From NCBI GenBank assembly GCA_012026685.1, contig VEOY01000007.1, positions 1 to 35,317 on the forward strand: a stretch of 35,317 nt of DNA, in the 5' to 3' direction. This DNA is from Nitrospirota bacterium (GTDB lineage: Bacteria; Nitrospirota; Thermodesulfovibrionia; Thermodesulfovibrionales; UBA6898). The notes under the pieces are model-generated. The model saw nothing but the letters and a program-made list of their open reading frames with translations, did no database searches and was not told the origin of the DNA. This document shows positions 8,947 through 15,998 of this stretch, piece after piece. Position 1 is the stretch's first letter. Every line of letters starts with the position of its first letter. Both the position numbers and the translations under genes were made by a program.

Positions 8947-10239
8947 ATGCCTCTCAATACCGACAGGCCTGACATGTTCCTGATCTACAGCATCCTCTAT
9001 GCATGCGCTTTCGCGATCTTCTTTGTCCCTCAGTATCTGAAAAGACCCCGGGATTTGAGAAAGAGATGGCTGCATGAGAAATTTGGTCTTTTGCCTGTTG
9101 TCCCGCAGCTCGGGCTCCAGGCCCCCATCTGGATCCACGCGGTCTCGGTCGGTGAAGTGAATGCCGCACTTCCTCTTCTGAGAAGGCTGAAAGAAGTGTG
9201 TCCAGCTCTCCCCGTGATCCTTTCGACCATCACCGATACCGGCCAGAAGGTTGCCGGGGAAAAAGCGCCGGAGGGGACAACCATCGTGTATCTTCCTTTT
9301 GACTTCCGCTGCATATTGAGGCGATGCTTCGCGCATATCAATCCCCGGCTGTTCATCGTGCTGGAGACCGAACTCTGGCCAAATGTCTTCAGGGTTGCTC
9401 ATGAAAGGAATGTCCCGGTACTGGTCCTCAATGGCCGGATCTCAAAGAAATCCGCCAAAGGATATCTCAAGGTATCCTTCTTCATGAAGAAGGTGTTCGA
9501 TCATGTGGCCCTTTTCTGCATGCAGAGCGATACGGATGCAGAGAGGATAAGGTCCATTGGCGCACAGGAGGAGAAGGTCAGGGTCACCGGCAACTTCAAG
9601 TTTGACATGGACATTTCGAAGGATGTCCCCGAGTGGACGAAGGGGATCATAGGGCCGGTGATCGTTGCGGGGAGTACGCATGCGGGGGAGGAGCAGATCA
9701 TGATCGATGCCTACCGCGAGAATGTCTATCTCTTCCCCGGTCTTAAGCTCATCATTGCTCCCCGCCATCCGGAACGCTTTAAAGAGGCTGAGGAGACGAT
9801 CATCAGGTCCGATATCCGGTACTGCAGGCGATCGGAACTCGGATCAGGAGACAGGGAGCAGTTCGACCCAGCCTGCAACATACTCCTTCTTGATACGATC
9901 GGCGAATTGACGGCAGTCTACAGCATTGCCCAAATCGCCATCATGGGAAAGAGCTTTGAGGGAGTCGGCGGCCAAAACCCGCTTGAGCCGGCGTACTGGG
10001 GGAAACCGGTCATTTGCGGCCCGCACATGGAGAACTTCCCGTTCATCAGAAGTTTCATTGATGAGGGCGCGGCCTTCGAAGTCACCTCTACAGGCCTTGC
10101 CAAGAAGATCAAGGAACTCCTCATTCAACCGGAAAAGGCAAGAGCTGCAGGTGAAAAGGCCCGTGCCTTGTATCTGAAGAACTCCGGGGCTGTTGACCGG
10201 ACCGTAAAGATCATCGAAGAATACATCGACAGGGAATGA
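8947..10239 (+). CDS. waaA: 3-deoxy-D-manno-octulosonic acid (Kdo) transferase
   Basis: WaaA (KdtA) transfers Kdo from CMP-Kdo to the lipid A precursor at the cytoplasmic membrane. The protein is 430 residues from the ATG at 8947, or 421 from the ATG at 8974 (MFLIYSILYACAF). The second fits better the usual start with a hydrophobic anchor followed by a basic segment. Family blocks are WIHAVSVGEVNAALPLL, the ETELWPN motif, VLNGRISKKS, VTGNFKFD, VAGSTHAGEE and APRHPER, and the C-terminal GGQNPLEPA motif near a PVICGPHMENF donor-site segment. It is the last gene of the gnn-like/lpxB operon, 31 bases after lpxB. No msbA lies between them. Confidence 0.95.
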   Translation: MPLNTDRPDMFLIYSILYACAFAIFFVPQYLKRPRDLRKRWLHEKFGLLPVVPQLGLQAPIWIHAVSVGEVNAALPLLRRLKEVCPALPVILSTITDTGQKVAGEKAPEGTTIVYLPFDFRCILRRCFAHINPRLFIVLETELWPNVFRVAHERNVPVLVLNGRISKKSAKGYLKVSFFMKKVFDHVALFCMQSDTDAERIRSIGAQEEKVRVTGNFKFDMDISKDVPEWTKGIIGPVIVAGSTHAGEEQIMIDAYRENVYLFPGLKLIIAPRHPERFKEAEETIIRSDIRYCRRSELGSGDREQFDPACNILLLDTIGELTAVYSIAQIAIMGKSFEGVGGQNPLEPAYWGKPVICGPHMENFPFIRSFIDEGAAFEVTSTGLAKKIKELLIQPEKARAAGEKARALYLKNSGAVDRTVKIIEEYIDRE

Positions 10240-10320
10240 ATCGTCGTACGCTTTATCGTGACCGACTGCATGCTTCGGGAGGCTGCGGGACGAAAAATGC
10301 AAAAAAGGTGCGGAGCAGTT

Positions 10321-10665
10321 TCAGCGTCTCATCCGGCTCCTGACAAGAGCTTCTATCTCTCCTTTAGATCTGGGATCAACATCCAGGAACCGAACGCCGT
10401 AATCGTAAACGTCAGGCGTTTTTGTCGATGCTCTCACAATCTCTCCGTTCACCGTAATTTTATGCTGGAGGACGAATGAGCATGTTATCTTGTCATGCCT
10501 GGCGAGGACCCGGTCTGTTTCAAAGAGCATGCCGGAAGTGCTTAAGTTCTGTGCCGCTGAAGAGAACGGCTTATTCCTGAATTCCCCCATGACAAACAAA
10601 CGGACGGGACACCGCACGTCCGTTCTCTTTTCGACAGTATTACCCCCCTGACCCCGGTATTCCAT
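10321..10665 (-). CDS. PilZ-domain protein, probable cyclic-di-GMP receptor (1)
   Basis: A 114-residue single-domain protein from the ATG at 10665, which has GGGGGG about ten bases upstream. The open frame extends to 10842 but that part overlaps the upstream PilZ gene and looks non-coding. The domain shows RTDVR (the RxxxR motif) near residue 14 and NLSTSGM (D/NxSxxG) near residue 41. Both c-di-GMP-binding elements are therefore present, with Asn replacing the more common Asp. It has no output domain, so it probably acts by binding a partner. It lies downstream of a second PilZ gene on the same strand. Confidence 0.78.
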   Translation of the reverse strand: MEYRGQGGNTVEKRTDVRCPVRLFVMGEFRNKPFSSAAQNLSTSGMLFETDRVLARHDKITCSFVLQHKITVNGEIVRASTKTPDVYDYGVRFLDVDPRSKGEIEALVRSRMRR

Positions 10666-10783
10666 CACTAAACCCCCCACTTTGTTGCCCGAAGCATATT
10701 TTGTAGTAGTAATGAATGCTTCGTTCCGATTCTCATTATACCATGCACCATTGACGGGTGCGGCGGTCAAGGTCAGGGAACGC

Positions 10784-11134
10784 TCAGGCAATGATGATCT
10801 TATCTCTGACGAACTCTTCATACTCGGGAGATGAGAAATCAATACCTATCCCGGTTGTCTGAACACCGTTCACGAGGCATTTGGTATGTCTCCTGACCGT
10901 CCCCTCAAAAGTAGAAGATTCACCCCTGATGATGAGAGTGACTTTGACGTTCGTTCCTACGGGAGGGGGCAGACGTTTGGGGATGAGGACGCCGTGGTTG
11001 GAGATATCAATAGTCCTGACTTCATGGACCTTGTCATCATATTCCAGCTTTACCTGGAATTTCTTTTCATATCTCGGGCTTCGTCTCTTCTGCGGCCCGT
11101 TATATAGTCTTTTTCCTTTACCGCTGCCGATCAC
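10784..11134 (-). CDS. PilZ-domain protein, probable cyclic-di-GMP receptor (2)
   Basis: A 116-residue protein starting with GTG at 11134, with GGAG eight bases upstream. It carries a canonical PilZ signature: RRSPR (RxxxR, around residue 17) and DISNHG (DxSxxG, around residue 43). The rest is a beta-barrel pattern ending in a short helix (SSPEYEEFVRDKI). It is 118 bases upstream of the other PilZ gene on the same strand, and the pair probably form one transcript. The two proteins are distinct in sequence, so this is not a recent duplication. Confidence 0.85.
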   Translation of the reverse strand: MIGSGKGKRLYNGPQKRRSPRYEKKFQVKLEYDDKVHEVRTIDISNHGVLIPKRLPPPVGTNVKVTLIIRGESSTFEGTVRRHTKCLVNGVQTTGIGIDFSSPEYEEFVRDKIIIA

Positions 11135-11288
11135 ATTTTCTCCACAGGTTCAAAGATAGTCTTTTCATTTTTCGCGCCGGTGCCTTCAATCAATGATGAA
11201 AGAAATTGTGTCCCCGCCGGTTTCGGCAATCATAACACGGGAAAGTTGCGACTTGCCATGCCGGTCGCTGACATCCATCCCTTCATTC

Positions 11289-11474
11289 CTATTGTTCTTC
11301 CCGGCCTTCAGTGACATACCGCATCAGGAATTCCTCGTCTTTCGGCGTCAGGTCGAACTTGAGTCAGGCCTTTTCGATCACGGTGTAAAGGGGGATTTCG
11401 GGGTGCTCGGTGCGCTCGTCCGATACCCATTTGACCGCTCTTCTTAATTGCTCACCTTCCGGCAGAATGCTCAT
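11289..11474 (-). pseudogene. Small 61-codon gene interrupted by an in-frame TGA (nonsense mutation or selenocysteine)
   Basis: An ATG at 11474 with GGAAAGG upstream opens a frame of 36 codons, starting MSILPEGEQLRRAVKW and reaching VIEKA. It is stopped by TGA at 11366-11364. The same frame continues for 24 more sense codons (LKFDLTPKDEEFLMRYV and a short polar tail) to TAG at 11291-11289. The continuation has the composition of a real helical protein. The whole resembles small conserved proteins I recall from Geobacter-like genomes, though I cannot verify this. It lies 28 bases after the SEC-C gene on the same strand. Either a single base change broke the gene, or TGA is read as selenocysteine. 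I see no convincing SECIS hairpin after the TGA by eye. A 36-residue truncated product is also possible. Confidence 0.5.
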
Positions 11475-11502
11475 GGTTATTCCTTTCCTCGGGCCGCGCC
11501 CT

Positions 11503-11997
11503 TCATGGCGCAGTGCCGCAGCATTTCTTGAATTTCCTGCCGCTGCCGCAGGGGCAGGGAGCATTCCGTCCTGTCTTGGGTTCAGCGCGGACAAACTGTT
11601 TCGGGGGAAGCACCTTGCCGTCCACGAGGTACCAGTTGCCGGCTTCCTTCTTGAAAGAGGACAGCTCGTGATGCTCGTGTCTGGTCCCGTTGTCCGTAAA
11701 TGTCGCAATGAACTCGACCGTGCCCTCGGTGTCTTCACCACCCCCGCCGACCGTGCTCAGGACATCGAGATTGTGCCATGCAGAACGTTCGGCCCATGCA
11801 CGGGTCGTTTCCTGATTGAAATCCGAACGATGGTCAGGATGAAGCGAAGAGCAGAGGTGATCGATCTCTTTCATCACATAGGCGCTGTAGCGCGAGCGCA
11901 TGAGCTCTTCCGCTGTTGCTGCCTGTCTCCGGCCTGTTATTACCGGTTCACAGCAGTCTGTATAGGCTGCATTTGATCCGCATGGGCATGTATCCAT
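11503..11997 (-). CDS. YchJ-family SEC-C motif protein
   Basis: A 164-residue protein with a SEC-C zinc-binding motif at each end: [13 protein letters not shown] near residue 4 and [13 protein letters not shown] near the C-terminus. Between them is the YchJ (UPF0225) middle domain ([13 protein letters not shown]; an NTF2-like fold in this family). The start at 11997 (MDTCPCGS) has GGAG six bases upstream; the open frame to 12045 is extra. SEC-C motifs bind zinc and in SecA contact SecB and ribosomes, but the role of YchJ proteins is not established. It heads a minus-strand group with the small interrupted gene and the PilZ pair, and is divergent from lpxK. Confidence 0.9.
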   Translation of the reverse strand: MDTCPCGSNAAYTDCCEPVITGRRQAATAEELMRSRYSAYVMKEIDHLCSSLHPDHRSDFNQETTRAWAERSAWHNLDVLSTVGGGGEDTEGTVEFIATFTDNGTRHEHHELSSFKKEAGNWYLVDGKVLPPKQFVRAEPKTGRNAPCPCGSGRKFKKCCGTAP

Positions 11998-12154
11998 TGA
12001 TTTCTCCTTGCTCTGCCGCTGAGTGGCACAGAGTTTCCCCTGCAATGTTCAGACCGTATTCTAACACGGACGGGGCAGGAGCAGGAGGGTTTGTGTTCAT
12101 AAGAGCAAAAGAAAGCGCATGCTTTTGCGGAAAGTTGCGGTAGAATAGGATGCC

Positions 12155-13216
12155 ATGGACTTTTTCGAATATCTGTATTATATCGGTCTGTCGGTGAAAA
12201 GGCGAGTAGCCGTAATGGACCGTAAAAAGCTGCCGTGCAGGGTTGTAAGCATCGGCAACATCACGGTCGGGGGTACGGGAAAGACACCCGCAACCATTGC
12301 CGTAGCCGAAGAGGCAATGAAACGCGGATTCAGGCCGATCATTCTTACCAGAGGCTATAAGGGGGCCACAAGGGGGCCGTGTTTTGTCTCGAAAGGAGAT
12401 GGTCCTTTGCTCTCGGCATCACAGGCGGGGGACGAGCCGTTCCTGATGGCAGAGAGGCTGCCCGGCGTAGAGATCGTAAAAGGGCCTGACCGATATGCGT
12501 CGGGAATGTTTGCGCTGCAGGCTTTAGGCATGGGGAAAGAAGCAGAGGGTGCAGGAGGAAGAGCGGGCGGGATACAAGGGCACGCCACCGGTATTGAAGC
12601 GAAAGCCTTGAGTCGTGTCCTGTTCATCCTCGATGACGGGTTCCAGCACTGGAGGTTATACCGGAACAGGGATGTCGTTCTCATCGATGCCGGCAATCCG
12701 TTCGGCAACAGGAAGTTGCTCCCGTCGGGCCGCCTGCGAGAACCATTGACTGAACTGAAAAGGGCTGACGTGATCGCAGTTACCAAGTCTCCGAGGGAGG
12801 ACATCGGCCTCATCCGGGAGATACGGAAATATAATGAGAACGCACCGGTCTTTTTTTCCGATCACCGGGCGGTTTCGGTGTCCCTGCGGTCGGGAGAGAA
12901 AAAGCCTCTCGCATGGATGCATGGCATGAACGTCTTCTGTTTTTGCGGGCTTGCCGATCCCGGATCGTTCCGAAGCACGGTTGCAGGCACAGGAGCGAGG
13001 GTCGCCGGCATGAGGGTCTACCCCGATCATCATCCTTACACTCAGCAGGATATTGCTGATATCGTGAAAGACTGCCGCGTGTCCGGGGCTGAATGGGTCG
13101 TTACAACGGGGAAGGACATGGCGAAAATAAGAAACCTTGATTTGCCGGAAAATATTCTTATAATAGAAATTGCATTTGCTGCTGATCAGCCTTTTTATGA
13201 CAGCATTTTTGCATAA
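12155..13216 (+). CDS. lpxK: Tetraacyldisaccharide 4'-kinase
   Basis: LpxK phosphorylates the 4' position of the lipid A disaccharide at the inner membrane, after LpxB and before WaaA. The 353-residue protein starts with a short hydrophobic helix (FFEYLYYIGLSV). It has the Walker A GGTGKT (residues 39-44), the following ILTRGYKG block, and LDDGFQHW (159-166). A Gly/Ala-rich segment of roughly 25 residues (about 125-150) before LDDGFQH looks longer than in typical LpxK. AGGA lies six bases upstream of the ATG. A TAGAAT hexamer at 12141-12146 could be a very close -10. It is separated from the lpxB-waaA operon by the minus-strand PilZ/SEC-C block. Confidence 0.93.
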   Translation: MDFFEYLYYIGLSVKRRVAVMDRKKLPCRVVSIGNITVGGTGKTPATIAVAEEAMKRGFRPIILTRGYKGATRGPCFVSKGDGPLLSASQAGDEPFLMAERLPGVEIVKGPDRYASGMFALQALGMGKEAEGAGGRAGGIQGHATGIEAKALSRVLFILDDGFQHWRLYRNRDVVLIDAGNPFGNRKLLPSGRLREPLTELKRADVIAVTKSPREDIGLIREIRKYNENAPVFFSDHRAVSVSLRSGEKKPLAWMHGMNVFCFCGLADPGSFRSTVAGTGARVAGMRVYPDHHPYTQQDIADIVKDCRVSGAEWVVTTGKDMAKIRNLDLPENILIIEIAFAADQPFYDSIFA

Positions 13217-13242
13217 CGCGTTTTTTATCTCAGGGGGATCAG

Positions 13243-13656
13243 GTGGTACGATACATAAATGTAAAGAGCAAGACAAGGACGGAATTCGTCGACATCACGG
13301 AAAAGATCCAGGAGACGGTCAAGGAAGCAGGCATAGCCAACGGCATCTGTTATCTGTTCGTTCCCCATACGACTGCCGGCATAACGATCAATGAAGGCGC
13401 AGATCCGTCCGTACAGCGTGATATCCAGACATATCTGAACAAGCTGGTCCCCTTTGAAGGGGATTATCATCATCGCGAGGGGAACTCCTCGGCTCATATC
13501 AAGGCGTCGATCATCGGGATGTCGTCGCATGTCTTTGTTGAGGACGGCAAGCTTGTGCTGGGGACGTGGCAGTCCATCTTCTTTTGCGAATTCGACGGTC
13601 CGAGACACAGGCGGGTTGCCGTAAAGTTCACTGCCGGCGATAAGAAGCAGGCATAA
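13243..13656 (+). CDS. YjbQ-family protein (secondary thiamine-phosphate synthase type)
   Basis: A 137-residue protein of the YjbQ/UPF0047 family, starting at GTG 13243 with GGGGG five bases upstream. It shows the full family signature: VPHTTAGITINEGADP, then the YHHREGNSSAHIKASIIG block and the GTWQSIFFCEFDGP block, with conserved His and Asn in the active cleft. E. coli YjbQ has weak thiamine-phosphate synthase activity, but its main biological role is unsettled. It follows lpxK by 26 bases, so it may be co-transcribed, without an obvious functional link. Confidence 0.93.
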   Translation: MVRYINVKSKTRTEFVDITEKIQETVKEAGIANGICYLFVPHTTAGITINEGADPSVQRDIQTYLNKLVPFEGDYHHREGNSSAHIKASIIGMSSHVFVEDGKLVLGTWQSIFFCEFDGPRHRRVAVKFTAGDKKQA

Positions 13657-13695
13657 TCCTTCCTTCATTCCCGTGCTAACGGGCGGGGAGTGCGC

Positions 13696-14535
13696 ATGTC
13701 GGAACACCATGACCGCGAACTGAATCGTCTTGAGCGGGAGATCATCAGGCTCAGAAAGCGTCTCGTCCTTCTTTCGTCCCCTCTTGAAGTGCTTCTCAAA
13801 CGACGGGGGTTTCAGGTCTTTTCCAAGGAACCCGCGGAAGATCTTCTTATCCCGTCAAGGCGCTCTATCGACGGCTACTATGCGATGATGGGAAAATATT
13901 CTTTTCGTCTTTTTCTCAGGGATGTGATCAAGCATCAGGATTTTTTTACGGGGAAAATGGTGGCGCGGTATGCGACTGCTGATGTGACCTGTCAGTATAT
14001 TGAATATCTGCGTTCGCTCAGGCTCGTTGACGTGCGGGACACCGGATATGCGGTCGCAGGGAAACGCGTCAGGAGCTTCGGAGAAACGCTCGAATGGTAT
14101 GTTGCGGAAGTCCTCAGACGGGAGTTCTCTGCAGAGGCCGTCCGGGGGATCAGGTTCAAGGGCCGGAAAACGGGCGGTGACTACGATGTCATCGCTAAGA
14201 TGGACGGGGAACTCTGCTATGTAGAGGTCAAATCGTCACCTCCCAAGCAGGTCTACGAGGGGGAGATATCTGCATATCTCGACAGGATTGACGATCTTTC
14301 GCCGGAAGTCGCGATATTCCTCATGGATACGGAACTCAGAATGAAGGATAAGATCGTCCCCATGTTCGAGGCCATGCTCGCGGAACGGGGAAAAGAAGGG
14401 GTGCCCGTCGTCCGTATCGAAAAGGAACTCTTTCATATCGGACGCCGCATCTATATAATAAACGCGAAAGACAGTATCGCAGGGAACATACAGAACGTTC
14501 TGGCCAGATATTTCCGGGACCATGATGACAGCTGA
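13696..14535 (+). CDS. Uncharacterised protein: putative winged helix plus PD-(D/E)XK nuclease-like domain
   Basis: A 279-residue protein from the ATG at 13696, with GGGCGGGGAG well placed upstream; an earlier GTG at 13690 is in the same frame. I see a short charged N-terminal helix (residues 1-25). A middle region (about 65-125) has a helix-helix-strand pattern like a winged helix (FTGKMVARYATADVTCQYIEY, then LRLVDVRDTGYAV). The C-terminal domain carries Glu in SFGETLEW (130), GGDYDVIA (160-167) and YVEVKSS (175-181). That E...D...ExK order is the active-site pattern of the PD-(D/E)XK nuclease fold. A DNA-acting enzyme is inferred; the specific role is unknown. It follows yjbQ by 39 bases. 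Confidence 0.85.
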   Translation: MSEHHDRELNRLEREIIRLRKRLVLLSSPLEVLLKRRGFQVFSKEPAEDLLIPSRRSIDGYYAMMGKYSFRLFLRDVIKHQDFFTGKMVARYATADVTCQYIEYLRSLRLVDVRDTGYAVAGKRVRSFGETLEWYVAEVLRREFSAEAVRGIRFKGRKTGGDYDVIAKMDGELCYVEVKSSPPKQVYEGEISAYLDRIDDLSPEVAIFLMDTELRMKDKIVPMFEAMLAERGKEGVPVVRIEKELFHIGRRIYIINAKDSIAGNIQNVLARYFRDHDDS

Positions 14536-14699
14536 GATACAACGTTCTGCCCAAGGCGCTCCTATGGTCCCCGGGAGGCTGCTGCTCTCCGGAGGAAAGC
14601 CGGGCATGGACGCTTGTCCCATGCGTGATATTGTGCGAGAATGACATCGGACGGTTTTATTGCCTTCCTCGCACGGAAGAGGCCGGATTCGCCGCTGTG

Positions 14700-14711
14700 G
14701 CATAATTATGC
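14700..14711 (+). promoter_or_regulatory. Palindrome overlapping a candidate extended -10 for the phosphofructokinase gene
   Basis: GCATAATTATGC is a perfect 12-base palindrome. It overlaps TGGCATAAT (14698-14706), a one-mismatch extended -10, about 39 bases before the start codon at 14745. A dimeric repressor here could block transcription. The remainder of the 209-base gap from 14536 shows nothing else I can name. Confidence 0.3.
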
Positions 14712-14744
14712 GAAAGAGGAGACACGCGGTCTCATGAAAATGGA

Positions 14745-15986
14745 ATGAAAAAAGAAGTGCTTGCAATAGTCGTGGGTGGCGGGCCTGCTCCCGGGATAAA
14801 CGGCGTGATCAGCGCTGCAACGATCGAGGCCATTAATGAGGGCAAGGAGGTCATCGGCATCATCGGGGGCTTCAAGAGCCTTTTTGCCGGCGACAGGAAA
14901 AGCGTAGTCCCCCTGTGCATTGAGGATGTGTCACGAATCCATACTACGGGAGGATCGATACTCAGGACATCCCGCGATACGATGGACGTTGCCCGGAAAG
15001 GCTTTCCCACGCTCCAGCAGATGCTCAAGGCCCTGAAAGTGCGCTACCTGATCACTATCGGCGGTGATGGCACTGCCTTTATGGCGCGCTGGATCGAGAG
15101 CGAGTCGAGGGGGAGGATATCGGTAGTCCATGTGCCCAAAACGATCGATAATGATCTGCTTCTTCCGGGGGGGAGGTCGTCATTCGGATATCATACTGCG
15201 CGCCACTGGGGTGTTGAGATCCTGAAGAACATCATGGAGGACGCACGTACCACCGGGAGATGGTATTTCATCACGACCATGGGACGAAATGCCGGTCATC
15301 TCGCCCTTGGCATAGGGAAAGCTGCAGGAGCAACAATAACGCTCATCCCCGAGGAATTTACCGGGGGTATGCTCCATTTCCAGAAAATAACGGACATCAT
15401 TGAAGGATCGATCATCAAGCGGCTTGCCAACGGCAAGGACCATGGCGTTGTGGTGCTGGCCGAGGGCATTGCGGCAAAGGTTGACGAAGAGGAACTTCGT
15501 GCCTGCGAAGATATCAAGTGCGACGAACTCGGAAGGATGCGCCTGTCGGAGATCCAGCTCGGCAGGATCATCAGCAACAACGTCCGGAGAAGCCTTGAGG
15601 CGAGGGGCCTCAGGATGACCATTGTTCATAAGACCATCGGTTATGAGCTGAGGGCTGCTGACCCAATCCCCTACGACATTGAATATACCCGCGACCTCGG
15701 CTACGGCGCTGTCCGTTTCCTGCTGAACGGCGGCACGGGAGCGATGATCACCCTTGATGAAGGAAGGCTCAGGCCGGTCTCCTTTGTTGAAATGGTGGAC
15801 CCCACAACGGGCAAGACCAAGGTGCGGCTTGTCGATATCACGGCAGAAGCCTACGAGGTCGGCAGAAAATATATGATACGTCTCGAAAAAGAGGATTTTG
15901 CTCCCGGCACGGTAGAGATGCTTGCGCAGACAGCCGGCTTGAGCGTCCCGGACTTCGTCCAGCGCTTTTCCTATCTTGCCGGATGA
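14745..15986 (+). CDS. 6-phosphofructokinase (phosphoryl donor uncertain, ATP or pyrophosphate)
   Basis: A 413-residue member of the PFK family that phosphorylates fructose 6-phosphate. The motifs are VGGGPAPGING (10-20), IGGDGTAFMA (105-114), PKTIDNDL (131-138) and the MGRNAGH block (179-185). Donor choice in this family follows two positions. Gly in GGDG is typical of ATP enzymes and Lys in PKTIDND is typical of pyrophosphate enzymes. Here they are combined, as in the group that includes trypanosomal ATP-PFK, so the donor cannot be read from sequence. The 413-residue length is above the roughly 320 of classic bacterial ATP-PFK. It converges with the PilT-like gene 12 bases away. A class II aldolase gene at 20493 would supply the next glycolytic step. 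Confidence 0.9.
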   Translation: MKKEVLAIVVGGGPAPGINGVISAATIEAINEGKEVIGIIGGFKSLFAGDRKSVVPLCIEDVSRIHTTGGSILRTSRDTMDVARKGFPTLQQMLKALKVRYLITIGGDGTAFMARWIESESRGRISVVHVPKTIDNDLLLPGGRSSFGYHTARHWGVEILKNIMEDARTTGRWYFITTMGRNAGHLALGIGKAAGATITLIPEEFTGGMLHFQKITDIIEGSIIKRLANGKDHGVVVLAEGIAAKVDEEELRACEDIKCDELGRMRLSEIQLGRIISNNVRRSLEARGLRMTIVHKTIGYELRAADPIPYDIEYTRDLGYGAVRFLLNGGTGAMITLDEGRLRPVSFVEMVDPTTGKTKVRLVDITAEAYEVGRKYMIRLEKEDFAPGTVEMLAQTAGLSVPDFVQRFSYLAG

Positions 15987-15998
15987 CCGTCTTTCCGT

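Noticed and set aside
11193-11447. Plus-strand open frame opposite the small interrupted gene
   Set aside because: No ribosome binding site, unusual composition and no resemblance to a known protein. It overlaps a better-supported minus-strand gene.
11364-11741. 125-residue minus-strand open frame
   Set aside because: Most of it lies antiparallel or out of frame inside the SEC-C gene. Only its last 36 codons, from ATG 11474, belong to the small interrupted gene.
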